Shown here: piece by piece, positions 51,776-59,687 of the stretch | Layout of the letters: each line of letters starts with the position of its first letter | Numbering within the stretch: position 1 is the stretch's first letter | Notes under the pieces: model-generated | Database searches by the model: none | The model's input: the letters and a program-made list of their open reading frames with translations, nothing else | What the model was told of the DNA's origin: nothing | Program-made: the position numbers and the translations under genes | Assembly: GCA_023386045.1 (NCBI GenBank) | Contig: JAEWKK010000008.1 | Coordinates: 57,400 to 121,399 of the forward strand | Source of the DNA: Bacteroidota bacterium | Lineage (GTDB): Bacteria > Bacteroidota > Bacteroidia > Chitinophagales > Chitinophagaceae | Direction: 5' to 3' | Length of the DNA stretch: 64,000 bases

Positions 51776-52724
51776 CATCCTTATTGGTCATTATTTTTTC
51801 CCACATGGCCGGGATCCTTTTAATCCACACGAATTCTTTTTTCTTGGTCATGGCGTCTTCAACAGGAGATCCGAAATATTTTTTCCCTCCTTCAATGGAA
51901 GCAGGTACTCCGCTTTGTGCATATACTTCGGCGCCTTTGCCAACGGTGAGGGTTTTGCTTACGCCGACCTGTCCCCAGAGGATTACTTCATCTTCAATAG
52001 TGGTAGCGCCGGCAATTCCAACCTGTGCGGCGAACAAACAATTTTTGCCAACGATAGTATCATGTCCGATGTGCACAAGATTATCCATCTTGGTGCCGGC
52101 ACCAATAATAGTATCGGAAGTAACGCCGCGGTCAATGGTGCAGTTGGCTCCGATCTCCACACCATCTTCAATGATCACCCTTCCGCAGCTGAGCATTTTT
52201 TTATAATGGATGTCGCGGTTTGTTTTTTTATTATAGTAAAATGCATCACTGCCAATGACGGTGCCTGACTGGATGATCACATCATTACCAATGATGCAAT
52301 GGTCCATGATCACCACATTGGGATGTAAGATGCAATGATCCCCGATGGTCACATGATTACCTACATAGGCACCGGGCATCACCACTGAATTTTTTCCAAT
52401 AACAGCTGTACTGCTTTTCTGTTCCATTGATGGATTGAAAGGCCTGAAATGAGAAACAATTTTTAAATAGGCTTCAAAGGGCTGATCCGTAATCAGCAGT
52501 GCCTTATGAGAAGGGAAATCAGTTTTTTGATTGATAATGATAAAGCTGGCTTCCGACTGTATGCACTTCTGGTAATACTTTGGATGATCAACAAAAACAA
52601 GATCGCCTTCTTCCACCTTATGTATCTCGTTGATACCGGTAGCCATTCCGTTTTCATTACCCGCCAGTTCTGCCCCGATAAGCCTGGCTATCTCTGTTAC
52701 AGGAACAGGTTTTTCAAATCGCAT
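51759..52724 (-). CDS. lpxD: UDP-3-O-acylglucosamine N-acyltransferase (LpxD)
   Basis: LpxD adds the second acyl chain, from acyl-ACP, to UDP-3-O-acyl-glucosamine in lipid A synthesis. The 321-residue product has the N-terminal uridine-binding domain (about 1-95), many hexapeptide turns forming a left-handed helix (about 105-275) and the catalytic His in VHIGHDTIVG. It lacks the long C-terminal helix of some homologues. The last residues GSQIK are encoded by a copy of the intergenic repeat, so the tail is probably not ancestral. Bacteroidota often carry more than one LpxD-like gene. Lipid A genes are not adjacent here. Confidence 0.88.
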   Translation of the reverse strand: MRFEKPVPVTEIARLIGAELAGNENGMATGINEIHKVEEGDLVFVDHPKYYQKCIQSEASFIIINQKTDFPSHKALLITDQPFEAYLKIVSHFRPFNPSMEQKSSTAVIGKNSVVMPGAYVGNHVTIGDHCILHPNVVIMDHCIIGNDVIIQSGTVIGSDAFYYNKKTNRDIHYKKMLSCGRVIIEDGVEIGANCTIDRGVTSDTIIGAGTKMDNLVHIGHDTIVGKNCLFAAQVGIAGATTIEDEVILWGQVGVSKTLTVGKGAEVYAQSGVPASIEGGKKYFGSPVEDAMTKKKEFVWIKRIPAMWEKIMTNKDGSQIK

Positions 52725-53021
52725 GAAATATTTTTTTTCAAAGGTAAGTGTATGAAAACGGATGAAGCATCGATGCGTTGATGGCTTTAAAGGAATAATG
52801 ACAACTGATAATTGATTTCAACCCTCTCTTTGTAATGCAGATGCAGCACATGTTTCAGACGATGAATAAAATTGAATGAAGTCAGTAGATGTTTACTGCT
52901 ATTGTAAAACCAGGCATGATGTCTTCATTTTTCTAAAAAGGCAATCCACATTACCATCAAAAAATGTGAATAATTTTTACACAAAAATTTTTTAGTTAGA
53001 AAAAAATCTTTTTAATATTGT
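52725..53021. other. Promoter region of lpxD and gene-free stretch before the candidate small RNA
   Basis: The lpxD -7 box lies in the first 25 bases. The rest is A+T-rich without a supported open frame; a run ACACAAAAATTTTTTAG at about 52980-52995 and the TAATATTG at 53013-53020 may form the promoter of the following small RNA. Confidence 0.3.
52739..52746 (-). promoter_or_regulatory. -7 box TACCTTTG upstream of lpxD
   Basis: An exact TAnnTTTG match on the minus strand, 14 bases before the lpxD ATG. Confidence 0.45.
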
Positions 53022-53094
53022 GATGGGAATTTTATTCCCGTACTTACTAACCCATCTACATATTAGTCCCGCTTTCTGCGGGACTTTTTGTTTT
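53022..53094 (+). ncRNA. Candidate small RNA or yicC leader with terminator
   Basis: GATGGG (53022-53027) can pair with CCCATC (53051-53056), while the overlapping GGGAAT (53025-53030) can pair with ATTCCC (53034-53039), so two exclusive folds are possible. Both are followed by a strong terminator stem AGTCCCGC/GCGGGACT with T-rich tail (53065-53094). TAATATTG just upstream is a weak -7 box. The result would be a transcript of about 70 bases ending before yicC, either an independent small RNA or an attenuator for yicC. No known family was recognised. Confidence 0.45.
53065..53094 (+). terminator. Intrinsic terminator upstream of yicC
   Basis: The perfect stem AGTCCCGC/GCGGGACT with a five-base loop is followed by TTTTTGTTTT. 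It is 62 bases before the yicC ATG; no protein gene ends just upstream of it on this strand. Confidence 0.85.
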
Positions 53095-53155
53095 CGGCCA
53101 TTTCTCTAAGCAATACTATATTCAAATATCTTTACCGATACCTAAATCATTTTAC

Positions 53156-54031
53156 ATGATAAAATCCATGACAGGCTTTGGAAGAGCAGAGCAAACTGTT
53201 GGCGACAAGACCTTTTTGATTGATATCAAATCGCTCAATGGTAAGCAGTTTGAACTTCAGTTAAAGATGCCTGCATTTCTGAAACCCTTTGAATTTGATA
53301 TCCGCAGGATCCTTTCCGAAAAGTTGAGCCGCGGTTCTATTGACTGTTCCATCAGCCTGAAGGAAACAGGTAATGCCAAGCCGGTAACCATCAATACCGA
53401 CCTGGCAAAAGCATATTACAAACCACTGGCATCCCTTTCTACGGAATTGGGACTCGATGTTTCTACCATATTGAGCACCCTGATCAAATTGCCCGAGGTG
53501 ATCACTCCCACAAGCGATACACTTACAGATGATGAATGGAAACAGTTTGCATCTGTAATTGAATCAGCTATCGAAAACCTGAATGTGCACAGGATAGAGG
53601 AAGGTAAGGTCCTTCGTACCGATCTGCAGTTGAGGATTGATAACATCCTGTTGCAGCAGGAAGAGATCATAAAGCTTGAACCACTCCGCCAGCAAAAGAT
53701 CCGGGAAGGGATTACCAAACAACTGGAGGAAAAGATCGGCAAGGAAAATTATGATGCCAACCGCCTCGAACAGGAACTGATCTATTATATCGAAAAGATC
53801 GACATCAGCGAAGAGCAGGTAAGGTTGAAGAATCATTGCGACTATTTTGTATCAGTGCTGAACGAGGAAGATGATTCCAAGGGCAAGAAGCTATCCTTCA
53901 TTCTCCAGGAGATCGGCAGGGAGATCAATACCACTGGTGCCAAGGCATATGACTCAACCATCCAGAAATGCGTGGTCCTGATGAAGGATGAACTCGAGAA
54001 AGCAAAGGAACAGGTACTGAATGTATTATAG
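53156..54031 (+). CDS. yicC: YicC family endoribonuclease-like protein
   Basis: A 291-residue soluble protein of the YicC family, members of which were reported as endoribonucleases linked to small-RNA decay. It opens MIKSMTGFGRAEQTVGDKTF, the family hallmark, has a helical middle (IENLNVHRIEEGKVLRTDL), and closes DSTIQKCVVLMKDELEKAKEQVLNVL, which is equally diagnostic. A TATCTTTA box lies 21 bases upstream, after the terminator. In many Bacteroidota gmk follows yicC; here gldH follows after 27 bases. Confidence 0.95.
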   Translation: MIKSMTGFGRAEQTVGDKTFLIDIKSLNGKQFELQLKMPAFLKPFEFDIRRILSEKLSRGSIDCSISLKETGNAKPVTINTDLAKAYYKPLASLSTELGLDVSTILSTLIKLPEVITPTSDTLTDDEWKQFASVIESAIENLNVHRIEEGKVLRTDLQLRIDNILLQQEEIIKLEPLRQQKIREGITKQLEEKIGKENYDANRLEQELIYYIEKIDISEEQVRLKNHCDYFVSVLNEEDDSKGKKLSFILQEIGREINTTGAKAYDSTIQKCVVLMKDELEKAKEQVLNVL

Positions 54032-54046
54032 CTATCATGTAAAGTT

Positions 54047-54054
54047 TAGTTTTG
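54047..54054 (+). promoter_or_regulatory. -7 box TAGTTTTG, 4 bases from the gldH start
   Basis: An exact TAnnTTTG match followed by CAGC and ATG at 54059. It suggests that the gldH-kinase-regulator unit has its own promoter and starts without a leader. Confidence 0.55.
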
Positions 54055-54058
54055 CAGC

Positions 54059-54550
54059 ATGCTTCCATTTGAAATGAAAAATTTGTTTTTCCTGCTTTTG
54101 ATTTGTACGGGATTGGCTTCCTGTCAGACCATCGACCTTTATGAGAAAAATGTTCCCATTCCCGGTCACCAGTGGCAAAGCAGCTTTAAACCCGAATTCA
54201 GTTTTAGCATAAAAGATACCTCGTCTCCTTACCAGCTTTATATTGTCTTAAGACATAATGAAAAATATAACTGGAATAATCTCTGGGTCAACCTGGAAGC
54301 ACAGATGCCCGGAACTGAAAAACAAATATTCAAGCTGGAGCTTCCTCTTGCCACTAACGATAAAGGATGGCTGGGGATAGCTATGGATGATCTTTATGAA
54401 CACCGCATCCCTTTATTGCTTGATCCTGAAAAATTCAATTTCAGGAGGGCCGGAGATTATCATTTTACCATCCAGCATATCATGCGCGAGGATCCACTGC
54501 AGCATGTAATGAATATCGGATTACGCATTGAAAAGAAGCCAGCCCAATGA
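54059..54550 (+). CDS. gldH: Gliding motility lipoprotein GldH
   Basis: A 163-residue lipoprotein matching GldH, required for gliding in Flavobacterium and assigned to the type IX-linked gliding apparatus. The lipobox is TGLASC (Cys22). The mature part contains FSFSIKDTSSPYQLYIVLRH and NWNNLWVNLEA, as in GldH. ATG at 54059 lies four bases after a -7 box; ATG 54074 would give a more ordinary signal peptide (Cys17) and is an alternative. Its stop overlaps the start of the sensor kinase gene by four bases (ATGA). Confidence 0.9.
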   Translation: MLPFEMKNLFFLLLICTGLASCQTIDLYEKNVPIPGHQWQSSFKPEFSFSIKDTSSPYQLYIVLRHNEKYNWNNLWVNLEAQMPGTEKQIFKLELPLATNDKGWLGIAMDDLYEHRIPLLLDPEKFNFRRAGDYHFTIQHIMREDPLQHVMNIGLRIEKKPAQ

Positions 54551-55530
54551 TGACCGATGATACCAGGAAGAAGCTTCGTCTCACAACAATCGTTTACTGG
54601 ATTTTACTTTTCTATATTATTACTGCACTGATCTGGTGGTTCTTTTCTCTTTACCTCCAGAACCAGGAAATGTATCAATTGAGGTCAGATTACATTCGCC
54701 AGTTATCACCCGGTGAGATTCATGATCGTGAACTGGGCATCATTGAAAATGAAAGAAGAAGGAATAATGCCAAGTATATTGGCGAAGGCGTAACCTTCCT
54801 GGTGCTCATACTCATAGGTGCAGTTTATCTATACCGCTCGGTAAGAAGACAATTTCGTGCGCAGCAACAGCAGCAGAATTTTATTATGGCCATCACCCAT
54901 GAATTAAAAACACCGATTGCTGTGTCCAGGCTGAACCTGGAAACGATGCTTCGTTACCAACTGGAAGCTCCCAAAAAGGAAAAACTCCTTCAAATGACTT
55001 TGCAGGAAACACTCAGGCTCGATGGCCTGATCAATAACATCCTCATTGCTTCGCAGCTGGATGGCAGGTCTTACCAGATGGACAGAGAGGAACTGAATTT
55101 TTCGGACCTCGTGAATGATCTTTTCAACCAGTTTGCTGCCCGTTATCATGAAAGAATATTGATCCGCCACGTTCAACCCGACATAGATATTACCGGCGAT
55201 GCCATCCTGTTAAAAATGTTATTGAGTAATTTGTTGGAGAACGCCAATAAATATTCTCCCAAAGAAAAACCCATCACGGTTGAACTACAGGAGAAAGATG
55301 AAGAGATCATTCTCAAAGTAAAGGACGAAGGAGTTGGCATTTCTGCGGACGAAAAAAAGAATGTATTCAGGAAATTCTACAGGGCAGGAAATGAAGAAAC
55401 AAGAAAGACCAAGGGTACAGGCTTAGGTCTCTACCTTTGCCGGAAGATCGTTGATGACCACAAGGGTATGATCAGCATTGAAGATAATCAGCCCCAGGGC
55501 AGTATTTTTATAGCAAGGTTTCCAAAATAA
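54547..55530 (+). CDS. Membrane sensor histidine kinase
   Basis: A 327-residue two-component kinase. Two membrane helices (about 13-35 and 80-97) flank a short periplasmic loop of about 45 residues with YQLRSDYIRQLSPGEIHD. The phospho-acceptor His118 lies in AITHELKTPI, followed by the HATPase domain with LLSNLLENANKYSP (N box), VKDEGVGISADEKKNVFRKF (G1/F box) and GTGLGLYLCRKI (G2). The small loop suggests it senses the envelope or a partner protein, not a large ligand. It is translationally coupled to gldH by ATGA overlap and the response regulator follows after six bases. Confidence 0.94.
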   Translation: MMTDDTRKKLRLTTIVYWILLFYIITALIWWFFSLYLQNQEMYQLRSDYIRQLSPGEIHDRELGIIENERRRNNAKYIGEGVTFLVLILIGAVYLYRSVRRQFRAQQQQQNFIMAITHELKTPIAVSRLNLETMLRYQLEAPKKEKLLQMTLQETLRLDGLINNILIASQLDGRSYQMDREELNFSDLVNDLFNQFAARYHERILIRHVQPDIDITGDAILLKMLLSNLLENANKYSPKEKPITVELQEKDEEIILKVKDEGVGISADEKKNVFRKFYRAGNEETRKTKGTGLGLYLCRKIVDDHKGMISIEDNQPQGSIFIARFPK

Positions 55531-55536
55531 TTATAC

Positions 55537-56244
55537 ATGTACAACCCATCCAAACCATCCATCCTGCTTGTTGAAGATGAAGAAAATCTTCACGAGGCAT
55601 TAAAAATGAACCTTGAACTTGAGGGTTACCAGGTTACATCAGCCTTTGATGGCATTGCCGCCATGAAGGCTGTGCATGATGAATACTTTGACCTGATCAT
55701 CATGGATATTATGATCCCGGAGATAGATGGATTTAATGTTACCCAAAATATTCGCCTTACCAATACCGAAGTGCCCATACTCATTCTCAGTGCCAAGGAT
55801 AGCAGCGCTGACAGAGTTACGGGTTTAAAAAAAGGAGCAGATGATTACCTGACCAAGCCTTTTAATCTCGAAGAACTTTTATTGAGAGTGCAAAAGCTGA
55901 TCAGGAAAAATAAAAAACTGCAGGACAAAACTTCTGTGGGTGACATCTACCAGTTCGGGGGGCACACGGTGGATTTTAAGGCCCAGGAAGCTACCACTTC
56001 TACCGGCGAGAAGATCCAGCTCAGTAAGAAAGAAGCCATGCTGCTGAAACTACTCATAGAAAATAAAAACGAAGTAGTACCCCGTGAAAAGATCCTTCAA
56101 TCCGTATGGGGTTATAATGTGTATCCAACTACCAGAACTATTGACAATTTCATTCTCAACTTCCGCAAATACTTTGAAGAGGATAGTCGCAACCCCAAAT
56201 ATTTTCATTCTGTAAGGGGTGTGGGTTATAAATATGCCGAGTGA
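55537..56244 (+). CDS. OmpR-family response regulator
   Basis: A 235-residue response regulator with receiver domain (about 8-122; phospho-acceptor Asp57 in LIIMDIMIPE, Lys in LTKPFNLEELLLR) and a winged-helix output domain (about 135-232; PREKILQSVWGYNVYPTTRTIDNFI). It is the partner of the preceding kinase. The 3' end overlaps the convergent batD gene by 19 bases, so there is no room for a terminator between them. Targets are unknown. Confidence 0.95.
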   Translation: MYNPSKPSILLVEDEENLHEALKMNLELEGYQVTSAFDGIAAMKAVHDEYFDLIIMDIMIPEIDGFNVTQNIRLTNTEVPILILSAKDSSADRVTGLKKGADDYLTKPFNLEELLLRVQKLIRKNKKLQDKTSVGDIYQFGGHTVDFKAQEATTSTGEKIQLSKKEAMLLKLLIENKNEVVPREKILQSVWGYNVYPTTRTIDNFILNFRKYFEEDSRNPKYFHSVRGVGYKYAE

Positions 56245-57869
56245 TTGTTCTCCAGTGATTCGAGTATGGCAACTGATCTTTTTATCAGGCTTTCCTGTTC
56301 TCCTTCCTTACTAACTGAAGCATAAACCATCAGTTCACATTCCCGGATCAGAGATTGCATCAACTCCTTTTGATCTTTTGTGATTGTGTATGTTTTTGTG
56401 GCCTGTAGCAGGATCTTTTGCAGTTGCAGGCCAAATTCCTTGTCCGCTAAGCCTGCATGCTTCATGTTATTAATCTGCTGAGATAAATTCTTTTTTTCTT
56501 CAGTGGGTTTTGGAGCAGGAACTTTTTTCTTTTTTGACTGATGCCAAACCAGGAATAATGTCAATGCAAGAATAAAAAGAAGCAAAGGCCACCATAACCA
56601 GGTTCTGTTATTGCTTTGAGGCGTGACGATCTTCCTGAAATCATTTTCAGGTTTTTCTTTAACCACAATTTGAATGGAATCAGAACTCAGGGTTTTGAAA
56701 GTATTTGAGTGAAGATCGAAATAGGAAAAACGGATAGGGGCAAGTGTGAAACTTCCTGTTTTTTCTGCTGCGAAAGAATAATCATAGGATCGCCAGCCTT
56801 CCAGCGGTACCTGGTCTTTATTCAGTTTTTCCTTTGTGGTGGGATCAAAAACCTCGAGTCCTTCAGGCCATTCTATGGATGGATTGCCCAACTGCATATA
56901 GTTGCCTTTTCCTGAAACTACAAATGAAATCGTTCCTGTCTGACCCTTTTCCAACTCATAATATTTTTTAGGAACACTGATCTGGAATTCACCCACAGCA
57001 CCGGTGAAGCTTGCTGGTTTTTGTGAGGGAAGATCTTTTACATGAATGATAATGGGCGAAGTGCTGGTGGTTCTCTTTTCAATGATTTTATTACCCGCGT
57101 GTAAAGAATCATCAAATTCAATTTCATGATCCAGTTCCATGGGATCAATGACGAGATCACCCGGTTGTTCAGGATAGAGCTGCACCTTCCTGAGCACGGA
57201 AGTGTTGTAGATCCTGCCATCAAGATTTTCCACTGCTCCATGTGCTTCGTTGGTATTGAGCATATCCATCACACTAAAGCCATATAGACTGGGAGAGTTC
57301 ATCACTTCAGATGAGGATTGCAGTCTTGAATATAACTTGAAAGTAGCCACCACGGCTTCTCCCAGGTAACAGGTCCTTTTGTTCACCATGGCTCTTACAA
57401 AAAGATTTTCACTGATCAGCTGATCAAGATCGGCTTTTGATGAAGGAGCATACAGCGACACGTCTGTGTAATTAGACCTGGCATTAAAACTTGCTTTGTA
57501 TTGGGGCAGCACAGAAATAAATGCTGCATCTGTTAGTTGTACCTGTTTGTTTTTAAAGCTGGCTTCTACCTGCCTGATTTGAATTTTTCCCAAAGCAGAA
57601 GCTACCAGTGTAAAGGTGATATTTCTGACCGGCTGCATTCTTCCTTCAATCATCATGCTTCCATTATAACTGTGAGGACCGCTGATCAGTTGTATACTGT
57701 CTGAAACCGGGGGTTGCATGCTTTCAAAGCCGGTGGGATCTGTTAACAGGTATTGCACCTGGAATGCATTGCGAATGATCACAGGTTCGCGAGGCACAAT
57801 CACCCTGATTTTCTGCGCACCTGCTTCCAGGCAAAGCAGCATCAACAGGATTGGTAACAGCCCTTTCAT
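56226..57869 (-). CDS. batD: BatD family protein
   Basis: A 547-residue protein of the BatD (aerotolerance-related) type. A signal peptide (residues 1-18, CLEAGAQK) is followed by several exported immunoglobulin-like beta domains, one C-terminal membrane helix at about 430-452 (LLLFILALTLFLVWH), and a basic then helical cytoplasmic tail. BatD normally sits in a moxR/DUF58/batA-batB-batC-batD operon; here it stands alone between a response regulator and an SDR gene. A TAAATTAG box ends four bases before its start. Confidence 0.82.
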   Translation of the reverse strand: MKGLLPILLMLLCLEAGAQKIRVIVPREPVIIRNAFQVQYLLTDPTGFESMQPPVSDSIQLISGPHSYNGSMMIEGRMQPVRNITFTLVASALGKIQIRQVEASFKNKQVQLTDAAFISVLPQYKASFNARSNYTDVSLYAPSSKADLDQLISENLFVRAMVNKRTCYLGEAVVATFKLYSRLQSSSEVMNSPSLYGFSVMDMLNTNEAHGAVENLDGRIYNTSVLRKVQLYPEQPGDLVIDPMELDHEIEFDDSLHAGNKIIEKRTTSTSPIIIHVKDLPSQKPASFTGAVGEFQISVPKKYYELEKGQTGTISFVVSGKGNYMQLGNPSIEWPEGLEVFDPTTKEKLNKDQVPLEGWRSYDYSFAAEKTGSFTLAPIRFSYFDLHSNTFKTLSSDSIQIVVKEKPENDFRKIVTPQSNNRTWLWWPLLLFILALTLFLVWHQSKKKKVPAPKPTEEKKNLSQQINNMKHAGLADKEFGLQLQKILLQATKTYTITKDQKELMQSLIRECELMVYASVSKEGEQESLIKRSVAILESLENNHSAYL

Positions 57870-57873
57870 GATT

Positions 57874-57881
57874 CTAATTTA
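57874..57881 (-). promoter_or_regulatory. -7-like box TAAATTAG, 4 bases from the batD start
   Basis: Minus-strand TAAATTAG matches TAnnTTTG in seven of eight positions and is separated from ATG by AATC. It is a weaker member of the set with four-base spacing. Confidence 0.3.
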
Positions 57882-57925
57882 CGGAAGGGGACTTGCAGCT
57901 TTAGAAAAGATATGATCAATGGGAA

Positions 57926-58627
57926 TTAAAGATCACCAAGCTGGGGCCTGATAAGGATATCCTCCACCACAGCAGCCGGCGACAGTTGCGAGGCATTGTA
58001 TATCATCATGGCTATGTCTTCCGGTTTCATGATCCTTTGTTCGCTTACGCCACTTCCTTTCCAGGAATCAGTATAAACAGCACCTGGTAAGATGGCCGTG
58101 ACCTTTATATTATGATCATATAATTCCTTTCGAAGGTTACGTGTAAATCCCAGCAGTGCAAATTTGGAAATGCTGTATGCGCCTCCATTCGGATAGGCAG
58201 CCAGGCTGGCTATGGAGCAGATAGTAAATATATGTCCTGTTTTTGCTGCCATCATTTTGGGAAGAACTGTACGGGTGGTATGATAAGCACTGAATAAATT
58301 GACCTCTAACATGGTTTCAAGTGCCTGGTCTGGTTCATCAGAAATATTACCTGGGATAAATGTACCTGCATTATTCACCAGTACGTCAATGGTATCTGCA
58401 GTATTCACCACCCATTGGCCGAACAATTGTGCCTGCTGTTTTTTACCCAGGTCAAAAGCCTTACCATCAATGGTTACATTAGGGAAAAGTGTTTGAAGTT
58501 CCTGGATGGTTTCAAGCAGGTGTCCTTCGTTACGCGAACATAATAAAAGGTTATAGCCATGCATGGCAAATATTCGCGCCACTTCTTTTCCAATTCCTCT
58601 TGATGCACCTGTGATAACGGCATTCAT
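57926..58627 (-). CDS. Short-chain dehydrogenase/reductase
   Basis: A 233-residue NAD(P)-dependent oxidoreductase of the classical SDR fold. The cofactor motif TGASRGIGK is at residues 6-14, with NNAG (85-88), and the catalytic set Ser138, Tyr151 and Lys155 (YSISK) is complete. The opening MNAVITGASRGIG resembles bacterial ketoreductases of unknown substrate, and the sequence is not clearly FabG. It is divergent from the HAD phosphatase gene. Confidence 0.92.
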   Translation of the reverse strand: MNAVITGASRGIGKEVARIFAMHGYNLLLCSRNEGHLLETIQELQTLFPNVTIDGKAFDLGKKQQAQLFGQWVVNTADTIDVLVNNAGTFIPGNISDEPDQALETMLEVNLFSAYHTTRTVLPKMMAAKTGHIFTICSIASLAAYPNGGAYSISKFALLGFTRNLRKELYDHNIKVTAILPGAVYTDSWKGSGVSEQRIMKPEDIAMMIYNASQLSPAAVVEDILIRPQLGDL

Positions 58628-58639
58628 GTTTCTTTGATT

Positions 58640-58647
58640 TATTTTTG
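58640..58647 (+). promoter_or_regulatory. -7 box TATTTTTG upstream of the HAD phosphatase
   Basis: An exact TAnnTTTG match, 39 bases before the ATG at 58687. The in-frame TTG at 58645 overlaps the box and is therefore not the start. Confidence 0.4.
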
Positions 58648-58686
58648 GATCTTTTTACAAATCTAAATTCTATTCAACAACCATTG

Positions 58687-59382
58687 ATGAAATACAAACA
58701 CCTCTTTTTCGATCTCGACCATACACTCTGGGATTTTGATGCCAATGCCCGCGCAACACTGGAGCAATTGCATATTGACCTGGACCTGGTCAGCAAGGGG
58801 ATCCATGATTTTGACCTCTTTCATAAAAATTACCTGCAGCATAATGAAAAACTTTGGGCGAGATATCGCAATGGTTTTATAAAACAGGAAGAGCTCAGGA
58901 TCAAAAGAATGTGGCTCACCCTGCTGGATTTTAAAATCGCTGACGATGCACTGGCCCGCCAGCTGAGTGAATTGTTTCTTCAGTTACTGCCCACACGCAC
59001 CCTGCTTTTCCCTGATACCATCGATGTGTTGAATTACCTTACTGATAAAGGCTATCAGCTTCACCTCATCACCAATGGATTTGAAAAAACACAAAACAAT
59101 AAATTAAAAACTTCAGGTCTTGATGTGTTTTTCAGGGAGGTAGTTACTTCAGAATCATCCAACAGCCTCAAGCCTCAAAAGGAGATCTATCTATTTGCAA
59201 TGGAAAAGGCAGGAGCACGTGTGGAAGAAAGCCTGATGATTGGTGATAGCATGGAAGTGGACATCCAGGGAGCTTTAAATGTGGGAATGGACCAGGTTCA
59301 TGTGAATTATAATGAAGATCCCCAGGAATTCAGTCCAACATATACGGTGCACGCATTGGCGGAATTGAAATCTTTCCTTTAA
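58687..59382 (+). CDS. YjjG-type HAD nucleotidase
   Basis: A 231-residue HAD-superfamily phosphatase close to YjjG, a house-cleaning 5'-nucleotidase acting on noncanonical pyrimidine nucleotides. Motif 1 FFDLDHTLWDFD holds Asp9 and Asp11, motif 2 is in LITNGF, and the late MIGDSMEVDIQGALNVGM supplies the Lys/Asp part. The cap domain (about 20-95) is helical. The start is the ATG at 58687, where the HAD fold begins (KYKHLFFDLDHTLW). Confidence 0.9.
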   Translation: MKYKHLFFDLDHTLWDFDANARATLEQLHIDLDLVSKGIHDFDLFHKNYLQHNEKLWARYRNGFIKQEELRIKRMWLTLLDFKIADDALARQLSELFLQLLPTRTLLFPDTIDVLNYLTDKGYQLHLITNGFEKTQNNKLKTSGLDVFFREVVTSESSNSLKPQKEIYLFAMEKAGARVEESLMIGDSMEVDIQGALNVGMDQVHVNYNEDPQEFSPTYTVHALAELKSFL

Positions 59383-59412
59383 AAAAATCCTCCGTTTCGC
59401 GGAGGATTAGCT
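59383..59412. terminator. Bidirectional terminator after the HAD gene and the small gene
   Basis: The seven-base-pair stem ATCCTCC/GGAGGAT is flanked by A and T runs on both sides. On the minus strand it ends in TTTTTTT, so it is a good terminator for the small Cys-containing protein gene as well as for the HAD gene. Confidence 0.8.
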
Positions 59413-59414
59413 TT

Positions 59415-59600
59415 TTAATAGTAACAGGCAGTTTTAGTCTTGCTGCATTGCTTTTTTGAAGCACAATCTTTTTTGTAGGTGCATTCTTTTTTGTTGGTTT
59501 CCTTTGCTGTAGTTTTTTTGTTGTTGTTGTTTAAAACTGCTGCTGTCACGCCGGCTGTAGTCAATAAACCCAGTCCCGCAATGAGTACCATCTTTTTCAT
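59415..59600 (-). CDS. Small exported Lys/Cys-rich protein
   Basis: A 61-residue product. An N-terminal hydrophobic segment (LIAGLGLLTTAGVTAAVL, residues 5-22) is followed by an Asn/Lys/Thr linker and a mature tail with four Cys: ECTYKKDCASKKQCSKTKTACYY. The pattern fits an exported or membrane-anchored small protein, possibly metal-binding or disulfide-linked. The terminator after it supports that the gene is real. I know no family for it. Confidence 0.6.
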   Translation of the reverse strand: MKKMVLIAGLGLLTTAGVTAAVLNNNNKKTTAKETNKKECTYKKDCASKKQCSKTKTACYY

Positions 59601-59687
59601 GTTAAGAAGTTGTATTTCAAGTTAAGCAAATAATTCCTGTGCGGACTCACCGCCTGTCATTATTTTTTAAAGAAGAATACCATGATC

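Noticed and set aside
54059..56244. A defence or toxin-antitoxin system around the two-component genes.
   Set aside because: All three genes fit known gliding and signalling families, and nothing nearby resembles an effector.
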